Shown here in pieces: positions 6,800-13,898 of a DNA stretch of 29,636 nt. Every line of letters begins with the position of its first letter. Within the stretch, counting starts at the first letter, position 1. The notes under the pieces were generated by a model. It ran no database searches. It had not been told where the DNA came from and saw only the letters and a list, made by a program, of their open reading frames with translations. Source of the stretch: 2-01-FULL-44-17 sp036517175. GTDB taxonomy: Bacteria > Patescibacteriota > Minisyncoccia > 2-02-FULL-40-12 > IGHO2-01-FULL-4-A. The stretch lies in NCBI GenBank assembly GCA_036517175.1, contig DATDXQ010000008.1:1-29636 (forward strand), read 5' to 3'. The translations under genes and the position numbers were made by a program.

Positions 6800-7542
6800 T
6801 GTTCCCTCCTTTTATTCATTTTTCGGTAGTTCTTATAAGTTATTTCCATGTTTCCCTGCCTTTCAGTTACTTTGATAAAAAGTGCCTTTACTGAAAAATG
6901 AAATTTAACTCTAATATTAACTATCGCCGAATGACCTTCAAAATCAAAAAAATAAATACCAACTTCAGCAGAATAAATTCTGGCTCCAGTAAAACTTGGC
7001 AAACCGTAATCTACTGGCTTGTTAAGTTTGGCAAAAAAATACCTAATACTATTACTTTGTTTTGATATAAGCAGTCTGCCAGAAACGTTATTAAGAACCC
7101 TGTCTTTTCTTTCTCTTTCAATAAGCCTTGGCCTTGAATTAAAAACAAAAGACCAACACTCCTCGCCATTATGTAACTCGACTCCTTGAAAACTAAAATT
7201 ATATCTTTCAAATAGCGTCTTGTTTACAGAAATGTTTTCCTCTCTTGGCCTGTATTCACTGCCCATTAATGGCTGGCCATCAATTAAAAGAAGCTTCTTA
7301 TAATGAACATCGCCTTCTCGTTTCTCAACAACGTAGGTTTTTCTTTCTATTTTTTCGGGCACTCCGTTTTTATAAAACGTCAGTACCTCTTCCTCTTCGT
7401 GAGTATAGTTATCGGACAAATAGCCTACATCTGTCTCAATCTTTTTAAAAAATGAATCGATTATTTCTTTGGGACTTTGGCCATATGAACAAGAAGTCAC
7501 ACAAAAAATAAGGAACAACCAACGGAACACAGATCCTATCAC
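6796..7542 (-). CDS. Putative secreted lipoprotein, unknown function
   Basis: 248 residues with an N-terminal signal ending in a plausible lipobox (VTSC, Cys18), so probably lipid-anchored on the outer face of the membrane. The rest is rich in beta-strand character with alternating charged and hydrophobic residues (EKIERKTYVVEKREGDVHYKKLLLIDGQPL), resembling the general pattern of LolA/LolB-like lipoprotein carrier folds, though no motif proves this. The GTG start has a good Shine-Dalgarno site (AGGAG nine bases before). The 70-aa membrane protein follows with a four-base overlap. Confidence 0.7.
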   Translation of the reverse strand: MIGSVFRWLFLIFCVTSCSYGQSPKEIIDSFFKKIETDVGYLSDNYTHEEEEVLTFYKNGVPEKIERKTYVVEKREGDVHYKKLLLIDGQPLMGSEYRPREENISVNKTLFERYNFSFQGVELHNGEECWSFVFNSRPRLIERERKDRVLNNVSGRLLISKQSNSIRYFFAKLNKPVDYGLPSFTGARIYSAEVGIYFFDFEGHSAIVNIRVKFHFSVKALFIKVTERQGNMEITYKNYRKMNKRREQ

Positions 7543-7585
7543 AAACGCACTCCTGTGGTTTTTTAAAGAACCTAACTGTCCCTTA

Positions 7586-7614
7586 ATGATGAATCAAATT
7601 TATTAAAAAGTCAA
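7586..7614 (-). promoter_or_regulatory. Candidate promoter of the lipoprotein-like gene
   Basis: On the minus strand a TTGACT -35 box and a CATCAT -10 box are 17 bases apart, about 40 bases upstream of the GTG start. Confidence 0.4.
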
Positions 7615-7638
7615 TGGCCAAAGCTCCTTAGTTTGGGG

Positions 7639-7644
7639 TAAAAT
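7639..7644 (+). promoter_or_regulatory. Candidate -10 box of the 144-aa gene
   Basis: TAAAAT ends seven bases before the ATG at 7652. No Shine-Dalgarno site and no clear -35 are visible; this fits a leaderless transcript. Confidence 0.35.
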
Positions 7645-7651
7645 AGTTTCA

Positions 7652-8086
7652 ATGGGGCTTATCGTAAAATCTATATTTACCTTAATTTTTATTGCCATAG
7701 CGGGCGGTTTTGTGGTTAATCATTTTACAGACTGGAAACAAAAGATTATTGAAGTTGTTAATCCCTCGGCAAAAGAGACCAGGCTACTTGGAGAACTAAA
7801 GGAAAATCTGGATAAATTAGATGACCAGCTTGTAATCAACAACAAGGGTTCAGATAATACACCGCCTGATGATACCACAGAGAAATTAATTACAGAATCT
7901 AAAAAGCTAGTTGACGAAATAAATTTAATTAATAACAAAAACTCTGGTATAGTGTCTCAAGCTTTTGTAAAAATAATAGAAACTATTTCCGATAAAAATC
8001 CCTTCCTCACACCTAACATAGTAAATACAAAGAGTCCCCCTCCCACACCAACACCCTTGTTGTGTCCGACTCCCCTAAACCAATAA
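7652..8086 (+). CDS. Membrane-anchored protein with Pro-rich tail
   Basis: 144 residues; family not recognised. One N-terminal hydrophobic segment (about 4-24) would anchor it, followed by a helical, charged region likely to form a coiled coil (ETRLLGELKENLDKLDDQL... and TEKLITESKKLVDEI) and a Pro/Thr-rich C-terminus (SPPPTPTPLLCPTP) with a single Cys. Most of the protein should lie outside the membrane. Its TAA stop lies inside the long bidirectional terminator hairpin. Confidence 0.65.
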   Translation: MGLIVKSIFTLIFIAIAGGFVVNHFTDWKQKIIEVVNPSAKETRLLGELKENLDKLDDQLVINNKGSDNTPPDDTTEKLITESKKLVDEINLINNKNSGIVSQAFVKIIETISDKNPFLTPNIVNTKSPPPTPTPLLCPTPLNQ

Positions 8087-8125
8087 ATAAACCCGGCGTA
8101 ATGCCGGGTTTATTTATTGGTTTAG
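8075..8125. terminator. Long bidirectional terminator hairpin
   Basis: A perfect 23-bp inverted repeat (8075-8097 with 8103-8125) has a five-base loop. The core ACCCGGC/GCCGGGT is flanked by AT-rich arms that give U-tracts on both strands, so it can end both the 144-aa gene (plus) and the RRM gene (minus). The stem is much longer than a terminator needs. Confidence 0.88.
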
Positions 8126-8137
8126 CTCAGAAAGGAT

Positions 8138-8473
8138 TTAGTAATCCCTGCCGCCGCCAAAACCACCACGACCTCCACGGCCGCCGCCAAAACCACCGCC
8201 ACCACCAGTGCGAGGAGCACGAGGTTGCATCGGTCTGGCTTCGTTAACAACGATAGCCCTGCCGTCCATATCCTGACCGTTGAACATTTCAACAGCCTTT
8301 TGGGCCTCTTCGTCCGTTGACATTTCAACGAAACCAAAACCCTTGGATCGACCAGACATCTTGTCAATAATGACAGATGCTGAAACCACATTGCCAGCCT
8401 TGGAGAAATGCTCCTTGAGCTGATCATCTGTGGTGCTGTAAGGCAAACTGCCTACATATAACTTGGTTGCCAT
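8138..8473 (-). CDS. RRM-domain RNA-binding protein with Gly-rich tail
   Basis: 111 residues: one RNA recognition motif followed by a Gly/Arg/Phe-rich tail. RNP2 is KLYVGSLP (4-11) and RNP1 is KGFGFVEM (44-51), both with the aromatic residues that stack on RNA bases. The tail (from about 90) is made of GGGFGGGRGGRGG repeats, like the small glycine-rich Rbp proteins of cyanobacteria and other bacteria, which act as RNA chaperones, often in the cold. A strong promoter lies ~160 bases upstream, giving an unusually long, structured 5' leader, which suggests post-transcriptional control, possibly by the protein itself. Confidence 0.93.
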   Translation of the reverse strand: MATKLYVGSLPYSTTDDQLKEHFSKAGNVVSASVIIDKMSGRSKGFGFVEMSTDEEAQKAVEMFNGQDMDGRAIVVNEARPMQPRAPRTGGGGGFGGGRGGRGGFGGGRDY

Positions 8474-8636
8474 TTAACTTATGCAAATCTACAAAAATAC
8501 AGCGAATGCACAAAGCACACGCATAACAAGCAGATTTACACTATTTTAACTGTAGGAAGACCTATTCCAGGGAGCACACAAGCTTACGGTTTCCCTACAG
8601 CTGAATGGCTTACACTGAGAACACACACCTACACTA
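8474..8636 (-). promoter_or_regulatory. Long structured 5' leader of the RRM gene
   Basis: About 160 bases lie between the predicted transcription start (~8636) and the ATG, with no open reading frame of note. On the minus strand CTGTAGGGA pairs with TTTCCTACAG-side bases (8594-8600 with 8550-8556, extendable by G-U), enclosing ~37 bases, and a second helix (8532-8537 with 8485-8490, AAATCT/AGATTT) closes a domain just before the start codon. The role could be an RNA thermometer or autoregulatory site; this is inference. Confidence 0.5.
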
Positions 8637-8642
8637 TCTATA

Positions 8643-8671
8643 AGTATAGCAAAATAGGTCACTAAAGTCAA
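8643..8671 (-). promoter_or_regulatory. Promoter of the RRM gene
   Basis: The minus strand has TTGACT (8671-8666), a 17-base spacer and TATACT (8648-8643), a near-consensus sigma-70-type promoter. It lies directly after the terminator of the 119-aa gene. Confidence 0.82.
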
Positions 8672-8682
8672 ATCAATAGCCA

Positions 8683-8712
8683 AAGTAAAAACAAAAAAGG
8701 CCATTGGCCCTT
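8683..8712 (-). terminator. Terminator of the 119-aa gene
   Basis: GGCC-AAT-GGCC with flanking A-U pairs (8706-8709 with 8699-8702) is followed on the minus strand by TTTTTTGTTTTT. Confidence 0.75.
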
Positions 8713-8724
8713 ATTAAATTTATC

Positions 8725-9084
8725 TCATTTGCGTTTAGTAATAACTGAATAGAAATTCCGCATAACAGTTTGCTGGCCCTCCACCAACCTAGCAAATTCA
8801 TCTCTGGCCAATAGATCCGCCTCTTTCTGAGAAGGAGCATTAATATAAAACTTTTGGGCATAGTCGAACGGATGCCGTTGATAATTGTATTGATATTTTT
8901 TACTCCCTGTACCCACCATCGCAACCTCACGAGAGTCGGGTTCAAAATATTTGAGTATGTTACAAACAAACCACCAAAGAATTAACCACAAGACAAACAG
9001 AGAACCAATTGGCACATCAAACTTTGTTCCAAATGGCAATACAAATACGCCAACAATAAGAAAGACTGCTGCATTTAGCAACAT
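8725..9084 (-). CDS. Small membrane protein, unknown function
   Basis: 119 residues; no family recognised. Two hydrophobic segments (about 3-20 and 26-47) form a hairpin, followed by a soluble tail of ~70 residues with many Tyr and Gln residues (YQYNYQRHPFDYAQKFYINAPSQKEADLLARDEFARL). The tail resembles a short alpha/beta domain with a helix at 86-102. It has its own near-consensus promoter, a Shine-Dalgarno site (GAGG, eight bases before ATG) and a terminator, so it is a single-gene unit. Confidence 0.7.
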   Translation of the reverse strand: MLLNAAVFLIVGVFVLPFGTKFDVPIGSLFVLWLILWWFVCNILKYFEPDSREVAMVGTGSKKYQYNYQRHPFDYAQKFYINAPSQKEADLLARDEFARLVEGQQTVMRNFYSVITKRK

Positions 9085-9122
9085 GTGTAGCCTCTATTTT
9101 ATTTCTTAAAATACTGTTATTA

Positions 9123-9151
9123 ATTATAACACCTATCAAATAATTAGTCAA
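9123..9151 (-). promoter_or_regulatory. Promoter of the 119-aa gene
   Basis: TTGACT (9151-9146), a 17-base spacer and a perfect TATAAT (9128-9123) on the minus strand, about 32 bases of leader before the ATG. Confidence 0.85.
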
Positions 9152-9170
9152 CACAGTTCCTCGTCTCCCA

Positions 9171-9192
9171 ATAAAAAACGGCTTGTTAGCCG
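9171..9192 (-). terminator. Terminator of the HD hydrolase gene
   Basis: CGGCT-AACA-AGCCG (9192-9188 with 9183-9179) then TTTTTTATT on the minus strand. The TAA stop of the gene (9188-9186) overlaps the loop. Confidence 0.85.
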
Positions 9193-9812
9193 CCATTAAT
9201 TTTTAGCCTACTCTCAATTATTTCTATTGCCTCCTCCAGCTCATGTAGAAGAATCAACTCTCTTTCCGCATAAGGAAGGTAATGTCTTTTGGTCTCTTCG
9301 ATCTTCCTAAGAATTTTTTCCTGTGGGCAAGTCCATAAGGTTATCATATTATGCAACCTGTCCGGAAGCTTAATCAACCAAAACCTTCTCGGAGCATATG
9401 GAAACCTGCTGTGATAAATAAATTCTTGCCTATCTTTGCTTAATCCACTCTTTGTCATTTTCGTAATCCACTCAATATCCAAAGCTACCTGAGGACCAAA
9501 CTCAGAATCAACCCTATCTATGCTCCATGACGGTATATCTTCAACAATATCATGCAAGATGCCGTCAATTATCAATGTGTAATCTTTTATCCTAAGGTAA
9601 TCAATCATTATCAGAACAACGGCTCGGATATGCTCAAAATATCTTGTTTCTCCATCGTCCCTATACTTTTCCCTGAAAGCATCTTTTGCATAATTATAAG
9701 CCCTCTCAATTGCTTTGTACCGAGGATCACGAGTCGGGAATAATAGTGCTATCCTGGCAAAAAAACTCTCCCGATTCTCGGCCGCCTTCAGAAATGACAT
9801 CCTCTCAATCAT
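9186..9812 (-). CDS. RelA/SpoT-type HD-domain hydrolase
   Basis: 208 residues forming one HD metal-phosphohydrolase domain like the hydrolase half of RelA/SpoT and the small alarmone hydrolases. The metal-binding residues are His61 (RYFEHIRAV), His87-Asp88 (GILHDIVED, with the Glu-Asp pair that marks active (p)ppGpp hydrolases) and Asp151 (KLPDRLHNM). The FGPQVALDIEWITKMTK segment matches the family. There is no synthetase, TGS or ACT domain. The likely role is breakdown of ppGpp or a similar nucleotide, but substrate is inferred. The ATG has a GGGAG Shine-Dalgarno site and its own promoter. Confidence 0.85.
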   Translation of the reverse strand: MIERMSFLKAAENRESFFARIALLFPTRDPRYKAIERAYNYAKDAFREKYRDDGETRYFEHIRAVVLIMIDYLRIKDYTLIIDGILHDIVEDIPSWSIDRVDSEFGPQVALDIEWITKMTKSGLSKDRQEFIYHSRFPYAPRRFWLIKLPDRLHNMITLWTCPQEKILRKIEETKRHYLPYAERELILLHELEEAIEIIESRLKINGG

Positions 9813-9878
9813 ATTTTCTCCCTTGGTAAAATGTCATATACCGCAAAGAGTGCTCTTTTGTTTTAAAAAATACTAACT

Positions 9879-9908
9879 ATACTATAAACCTTAAATAAAA
9901 TCTGTCAA
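9879..9908 (-). promoter_or_regulatory. Promoter of the HD hydrolase gene
   Basis: TTGACA (9908-9903), an 18-base spacer and TAGTAT (9884-9879) on the minus strand; the leader is ~60 bases. Confidence 0.6.
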
Positions 9909-9933
9909 TTTGGCCCAACCTAAGTACCGCCAA

Positions 9934-9956
9934 CAAAAACCGCCCCATTGGGACGG
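9934..9956 (-). terminator. Terminator of fusA / the ribosomal operon
   Basis: CCGTCCC-AAT-GGGGCGG (9956-9950 with 9946-9940, one G-U pair) followed by TTTTTGTT on the minus strand, about 27 bases after the fusA stop. Confidence 0.9.
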
Positions 9957-9982
9957 CTCGTCTTTAAGTTTCTATTTACTAT

Positions 9983-12091
9983 TTATTTCTTGCCGGTAAT
10001 AATAGCCTGCGCCACATTTGCCGGCACCTCATCATAGTGAGAAAACTCCATCGTGTATGTTCCCCTGCCTTGAGTAAGTGATCTGATAGTAGTCGCGTAA
10101 CCAAACATCTCGGCCAGTGGAACCTTGGCATCAATAACTTTAAGGTTCAGCCCAGCTCGATCAGCCATCTGCTCGATTCTTCCACGACGAGAGCTGAGGT
10201 CACCAGTAGCTTCACCAAGAAAATTTTCAGGCACAATAACTTCAACCTTCATTATGGGTTCTAGTAAAATTGGCTTTGCTCGCTTAACACACTCTTGCAA
10301 AGCCATAGCAGCCGCAATCTTGAAAGCCATTTCGGATGAGTCAACATCATGATAAGTACCATCATAAAGAGTCACTTTCAAATCAACCAGCTCATATCCA
10401 GCAATAACACCCTTGTCCAATGCCTCATTTATACCCTTACTAACAGCCGGTATAAATTCTTGGGGTATGGCACCACTTTTAATAGCATCAACAAACTCAA
10501 AGCCCTTGGCTCTTTCCTGAGGTTCAACACGAAGCCACACATGACCGTACTGACCTCGCCCACCAGATTGTTTGATATATTTTCCTTCAGCCTGGGCGGT
10601 TTCTTTTATTGTCTCCTTATAGGCAACCTGGGGTCTTCCGACATTGGCGCCAACGCCAAATTCTCGCTTCATGCGGTCAACAATAATATCCAGGTGCAAT
10701 TCTCCCATTCCGGATATGATCGTCTCCGCAGTTTCTTCATCAGTTTTAATCCTAAAAGTAGGATCTTCATCAGATAGTTTTTTTAGAGCAAGCCCCATTT
10801 TTTCTTGGTCGGCCTTAGTTTTGGGCTCAATACGCAACGATATGACCGGCTCAGGGAAAATAATTTTTTCAAGAATAACCTGATCATTGGGATCACAAAG
10901 AGTATCCCCGGTCTTGGTTCCTTTTAATCCCACGGCAGCAGCTATTCCTCCGGCGTAAACATCTTTTATTTCCTCACGGTCATTAGCTCGCATAAGCAAT
11001 ACACGTCCGATTCTTTCCTGTTGGCCAGTAGTACTATTCATTACATAAGAACCTGCTGAAATTTTACCTGAGTAGACTCGGAAGAATACAAGTTGCCCGA
11101 CAAACGGATCCGTTGCAACTTTGAAAGCAAGTGCAGAAAAAGGGTCATCCTCGTTTGAGTTTCTCGTTATCTCCTCCCCGGTTTTGGGATCAATCCCCTT
11201 GAAAGAAGGTTTATCATTAGGAGAAGGTAGGTAATCAACAACACCATCAAGCATAAATTGAACTCCCTTATTCTTTAGGGCAGATCCGCAAAAAACAGGA
11301 ATCAACTTAGTCTCTAGCGTCGCCTTGCGCATTATTTCCTTAAGATTATCCAAAGAAGGTTCCTTGCCATCAAGATAATCCTGCATAGCCACGTCATCGT
11401 GCTCGACTATTTTCTCAATAAGTTCGGCCCGAGCTTCTTCGGCTCTCTTTTCCAAATCCTCGGAAGGGATAGGGGCTTCGGTTACATTTTCTCCGTGTGC
11501 ACCTTCAAAGGTGTAGTATTTCATTTCAAGAAGACTAACAATTCCATGGAATTGATCCTCTTCTCCATCGGGCAGCTGCATCCTAACTGCATTAGGCGAA
11601 AGCCTCTCTAATATTGATCTGTATGAACGATCAAAAGACGCTCCCAGACGATCTAACTTGTTTATGAAGCAAAGCCTAGGAACCTTGTAATCATCCGCAT
11701 AACGCCAATTAGTCTCAGACTGCGGCTCAACACCTGCCACACCGTCAAAAATAACGCAAGCACCATCAAGTACACGCAAAGACCTTTTAACCTCGACTGT
11801 GAAATCTATGTGGCCAGGAGTATCTATAATATTGAAACGGTATTCATTCTCCTTAGTTTTAGCCATACCAACCTTGTGCCAATAAGCTGTGACGGCTGCG
11901 GCTGTAATTGTAATACCACGCTCTCTCTCCTGTTCCATCCAATCCATTACCGCCTCGCCTTCATGCACTTCGCCTATTTTGTGACTTAATCCAGTATAAA
12001 AAAGCACCCTCTCTGAAGTGGTTGTTTTACCGGCATCAATGTGAGCAATGATGCCTATATTTCTTATTTTTTTATTTGGATAGTCCGCCAC
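9983..12091 (-). CDS. fusA: Translation elongation factor G
   Basis: The GTPase that drives tRNA-mRNA translocation on the ribosome. Full length (702 residues) with all GTPase motifs: AHIDAGKTT (G1), RGITITAAA (G2), DTPGHIDF (G3), NKLD (G4) and GSA (G5), followed by the usual domains II-V (GMGELHLDI, GRGQYGHVW, and the C-terminal YATTIRSLTQGRGTYTMEF typical of domain V). It starts with GTG at 12091. It is the last gene of M50-rpsL-rpsG-fusA. A stable hairpin lies in the 94-base gap to rpsG. Confidence 0.98.
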   Translation of the reverse strand: MADYPNKKIRNIGIIAHIDAGKTTTSERVLFYTGLSHKIGEVHEGEAVMDWMEQERERGITITAAAVTAYWHKVGMAKTKENEYRFNIIDTPGHIDFTVEVKRSLRVLDGACVIFDGVAGVEPQSETNWRYADDYKVPRLCFINKLDRLGASFDRSYRSILERLSPNAVRMQLPDGEEDQFHGIVSLLEMKYYTFEGAHGENVTEAPIPSEDLEKRAEEARAELIEKIVEHDDVAMQDYLDGKEPSLDNLKEIMRKATLETKLIPVFCGSALKNKGVQFMLDGVVDYLPSPNDKPSFKGIDPKTGEEITRNSNEDDPFSALAFKVATDPFVGQLVFFRVYSGKISAGSYVMNSTTGQQERIGRVLLMRANDREEIKDVYAGGIAAAVGLKGTKTGDTLCDPNDQVILEKIIFPEPVISLRIEPKTKADQEKMGLALKKLSDEDPTFRIKTDEETAETIISGMGELHLDIIVDRMKREFGVGANVGRPQVAYKETIKETAQAEGKYIKQSGGRGQYGHVWLRVEPQERAKGFEFVDAIKSGAIPQEFIPAVSKGINEALDKGVIAGYELVDLKVTLYDGTYHDVDSSEMAFKIAAAMALQECVKRAKPILLEPIMKVEVIVPENFLGEATGDLSSRRGRIEQMADRAGLNLKVIDAKVPLAEMFGYATTIRSLTQGRGTYTMEFSHYDEVPANVAQAIITGKK

Positions 12092-12124
12092 GTAGTTTTT
12101 TATCTTAAATTATGAAACTAAAGC

Positions 12125-12160
12125 CAAGCTCGGCTCGGGCGAGTGCTCGCCAGCCAAAAG
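12125..12160 (-). promoter_or_regulatory. GC-rich hairpin between rpsG and fusA
   Basis: On the minus strand GGCT-GGCGA-loop-TCGCC-CG-AGCC forms a strong stem with a two-base bulge (12132-12155). There is no U-tract, so it is not a simple terminator. Its GC content stands out from the flanking DNA. It may be an RNA-processing or attenuation site for fusA, or a repeat remnant. Confidence 0.45.
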
Positions 12161-12185
12161 ACTCCCGCGTAGCCGACAACTCGAG

Positions 12186-12653
12186 TTACCAGGCAAAATG
12201 AGCAAAAGCCTTATTAGCTTCTGCCATTCTGTGTGTATCCTGCTTCTTCTTGATTGCAGCGCCTGTGTTGTTGTGGGCATTTATTAACTCCACGGCCAAT
12301 TTTTCACTCATGGGTTTACCCTTTTGGCTTCTGGATGCATCAATTATCCATCTCAGTGCGAGAGCGAGTTTGCGCTCTCCCCTAACCTCATGAGGCACCT
12401 GATAGTTAGCACCACCAACGCGCCTAGATCTCAATTCAAGCTGAGGTCCGGCATTTTCTAAGGCTACATTAAATATATCGAGGGCTGGCTTTTTTAACTC
12501 CTTTTCGAGTTTATCAAATGCTCCATAAACAATCTTCTCTGCAGTAGATTTCTTGCCGCTATACATTATTTTATTTATCAAAATCGCAACCAAAATAGAA
12601 TTATATTTATAATCGGGTTCAACAACTATTTTTTTCTTTACTGGTTTTCTCAA
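12186..12653 (-). CDS. rpsG: 30S ribosomal protein S7
   Basis: A primary 16S rRNA-binding protein that nucleates the 30S head. 155 residues, near the usual 156. Recognisable segments are NKIMYSGKKSTAEKIVYGAFD, the ALENAGPQLELRSRRVGGANYQVPHEV signature, RWIIDASR and the C-terminal HRMAEANKAFAHFAW. The start is TTG (12653-12651); the conserved N-terminal residues (RKPVKKK) follow it at once. Upstream is a CTAG repeat spacer with no Shine-Dalgarno site. Confidence 0.97.
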   Translation of the reverse strand: MRKPVKKKIVVEPDYKYNSILVAILINKIMYSGKKSTAEKIVYGAFDKLEKELKKPALDIFNVALENAGPQLELRSRRVGGANYQVPHEVRGERKLALALRWIIDASRSQKGKPMSEKLAVELINAHNNTGAAIKKKQDTHRMAEANKAFAHFAW

Positions 12654-12729
12654 AAACTAGAATCTAGAAACTAGAATCTAGAAACTAGAGCATTGCTAGT
12701 TACTAGTCCCTAGTCGCTATTTTTACAAC
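12654..12729 (-). repeat. CTAG repeat spacer between rpsL and rpsG
   Basis: On the minus strand it consists of about eight CTAG units spaced 7-8 bases apart, including two tandem copies of CTAGTTTCTAGATT. It runs directly into the TTG start of rpsG. The spacer before rpe (681-750) has the same make-up and also ends at a TTG start. Confidence 0.75.
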
Positions 12730-13143
12730 TTACGCTTTTGGCTTCTTGGTTCCATACTTACTTCTTCCTCTGCGCCTCTTCTCAACTCCAGATGTATCCA
12801 ATCTACCTCTTAATATATGGTACTGTACACCCGGCAAATCCTTGACCCTGCCGCCTCGAAGCGTAACAACTGAGTGTTCCTGTAAATTATGACCCTCGCC
12901 AGGGATATATGCCGTTACTTCCATGCCATTGGTCAATCTCACGCGGGCAAACTTACGCAAGGCTGAGTTAGGTTTCTTTGGAGTCATCGTGCCGACCTTT
13001 ATGGCAACACCCCTCTTAAACGGAGAAGGAGAATAGACATTTTTATTCCTTATATTATTTACACCGAAAGACAAAGCCAACGACCTTGTTTTCGCTCTTG
13101 TATTGCTTCTTGGTTTCTTAAGTAATTGATTGATTGTAGGCAT
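12730..13143 (-). CDS. rpsL: 30S ribosomal protein S12
   Basis: Decoding-site protein of the small subunit. 137 residues against the usual ~124. Conserved blocks are PTINQLLKKPR, TPKKPNSALRKFARVRLTNG (with the Lys residues tied to streptomycin response), PGEGHNLQEHSVV, GGRVKDLPGVQYHILRG and RSKYGTKKPKA. Residues ~21-43 contain an extra ~13-residue loop (ending SPSPFKRGV) where most bacteria have a short ALxxCPQKRGV; this lengthened loop is, to my knowledge, common in CPR bacteria. The gene lies 30 bases after the M50 protease gene, in one operon with rpsG and fusA. Confidence 0.98.
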   Translation of the reverse strand: MPTINQLLKKPRSNTRAKTRSLALSFGVNNIRNKNVYSPSPFKRGVAIKVGTMTPKKPNSALRKFARVRLTNGMEVTAYIPGEGHNLQEHSVVTLRGGRVKDLPGVQYHILRGRLDTSGVEKRRRGRSKYGTKKPKA

Positions 13144-13173
13144 TAAAGGTTTAAATTAAAAAGGCTTATTGCC

Positions 13174-13785
13174 CTAGATGCCAACTATAATCCTAAAAAG
13201 TAAATAAATCAAGGGGTATATGATTGGGAATATGAAAATGAGAAAAACTATAAATATGAACGTGCTATATCGAACCAAAGCCTCTTTAAAAGCATGAAAC
13301 CTATTGGGCAGAAAAGTAAGCAGCAACCAGTGTCCGTCAAGGGGCGGTACTGGCATCAAATTAAATATTGCTAAAGCCAAGTTAATAAGAACTACAAAAG
13401 AAAGCAGCTGTGGCAGCATAGTTGACTCTAGCGCTGTCGGCAGTAAACGCAGCACCAGACCAAACAACAAAGCTATCATCAAATTAACCAGAGGTCCCGC
13501 AATTGCCACCTTGGCTGCTCCATATTTTTTATCTGAAAGATTAGCAGGATTATAGGGGACTGGTTTGGCATAACCAAAAACAAAACCACCCATCCAATAA
13601 GTAAAGATTGGCAGCAAAACAGAACCAAAAGGATCCAGGTGCTTTAGAGGATTGAGAGTTATGCGCCCCAAATTCTTTGCCGTATTATCACCCATGCTAT
13701 GTGCCGCCAAACCATGCGAAAGTTCATGTAATATAACCGAAAACAAAACCACAATAATGTTGAATAAGATTACCAAAAAATCCAT
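13174..13785 (-). CDS. Site-2 protease family (M50) membrane metalloprotease
   Basis: 203 residues, almost entirely membrane-embedded. The zinc site is HELSH at residues 20-24 in the first helix, completed by Asp150 in NLMPVPPLDG (142-151). The segment NPLKHLDPFGS (45-55) is typical of the small S2P/YwhC-like group. No PDZ domain is present. Such proteases cut transmembrane anchors of regulatory or signal proteins. It is the first gene of the rpsL-rpsG-fusA operon; its promoter interlocks with that of the divergent bL28 operon. Confidence 0.92.
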   Translation of the reverse strand: MDFLVILFNIIVVLFSVILHELSHGLAAHSMGDNTAKNLGRITLNPLKHLDPFGSVLLPIFTYWMGGFVFGYAKPVPYNPANLSDKKYGAAKVAIAGPLVNLMIALLFGLVLRLLPTALESTMLPQLLSFVVLINLALAIFNLMPVPPLDGHWLLLTFLPNRFHAFKEALVRYSTFIFIVFLIFIFPIIYPLIYLLFRIIVGI

Positions 13786-13789
13786 AATG

Positions 13790-13818
13790 TTGTAAAAATA
13801 TCATCTTTTTGGTATTAT
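13790..13818 (+). promoter_or_regulatory. Promoter of the bL28 operon
   Basis: TTGTAA (13790-13795), a 17-base spacer and TATTAT (13813-13818) on the plus strand. The leader to the GTG of bL28 is about 74 bases. It overlaps the minus-strand promoter at 13795-13823, so only one polymerase can bind at a time. Confidence 0.6.
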
Positions 13819-13823
13819 GTAAA
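13795..13823 (-). promoter_or_regulatory. Promoter of the M50-rpsL-rpsG-fusA operon
   Basis: TTTACA (13823-13818), a 17-base spacer and TATTTT (13800-13795) on the minus strand. The -35 and -10 boxes each share one base with the opposing promoter's -10 and -35. Confidence 0.5.
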
Positions 13824-13898
13824 CGATAAATTTCTGGCATTAAGTTTCTGGAATTTATAACACTAACTACCAGATTGCTTTTGCTAGATGCTGATTAA

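Noticed and set aside
10349..10777. 142-aa plus-strand ORF inside fusA
   Set aside because: It lies entirely antisense to the highly conserved EF-G gene and shows no protein motif or start signal.
12654..12729. CTAG array as a CRISPR
   Set aside because: Units are 7-8 bases apart with no unique spacers of 25-40 bases and there are no cas genes.
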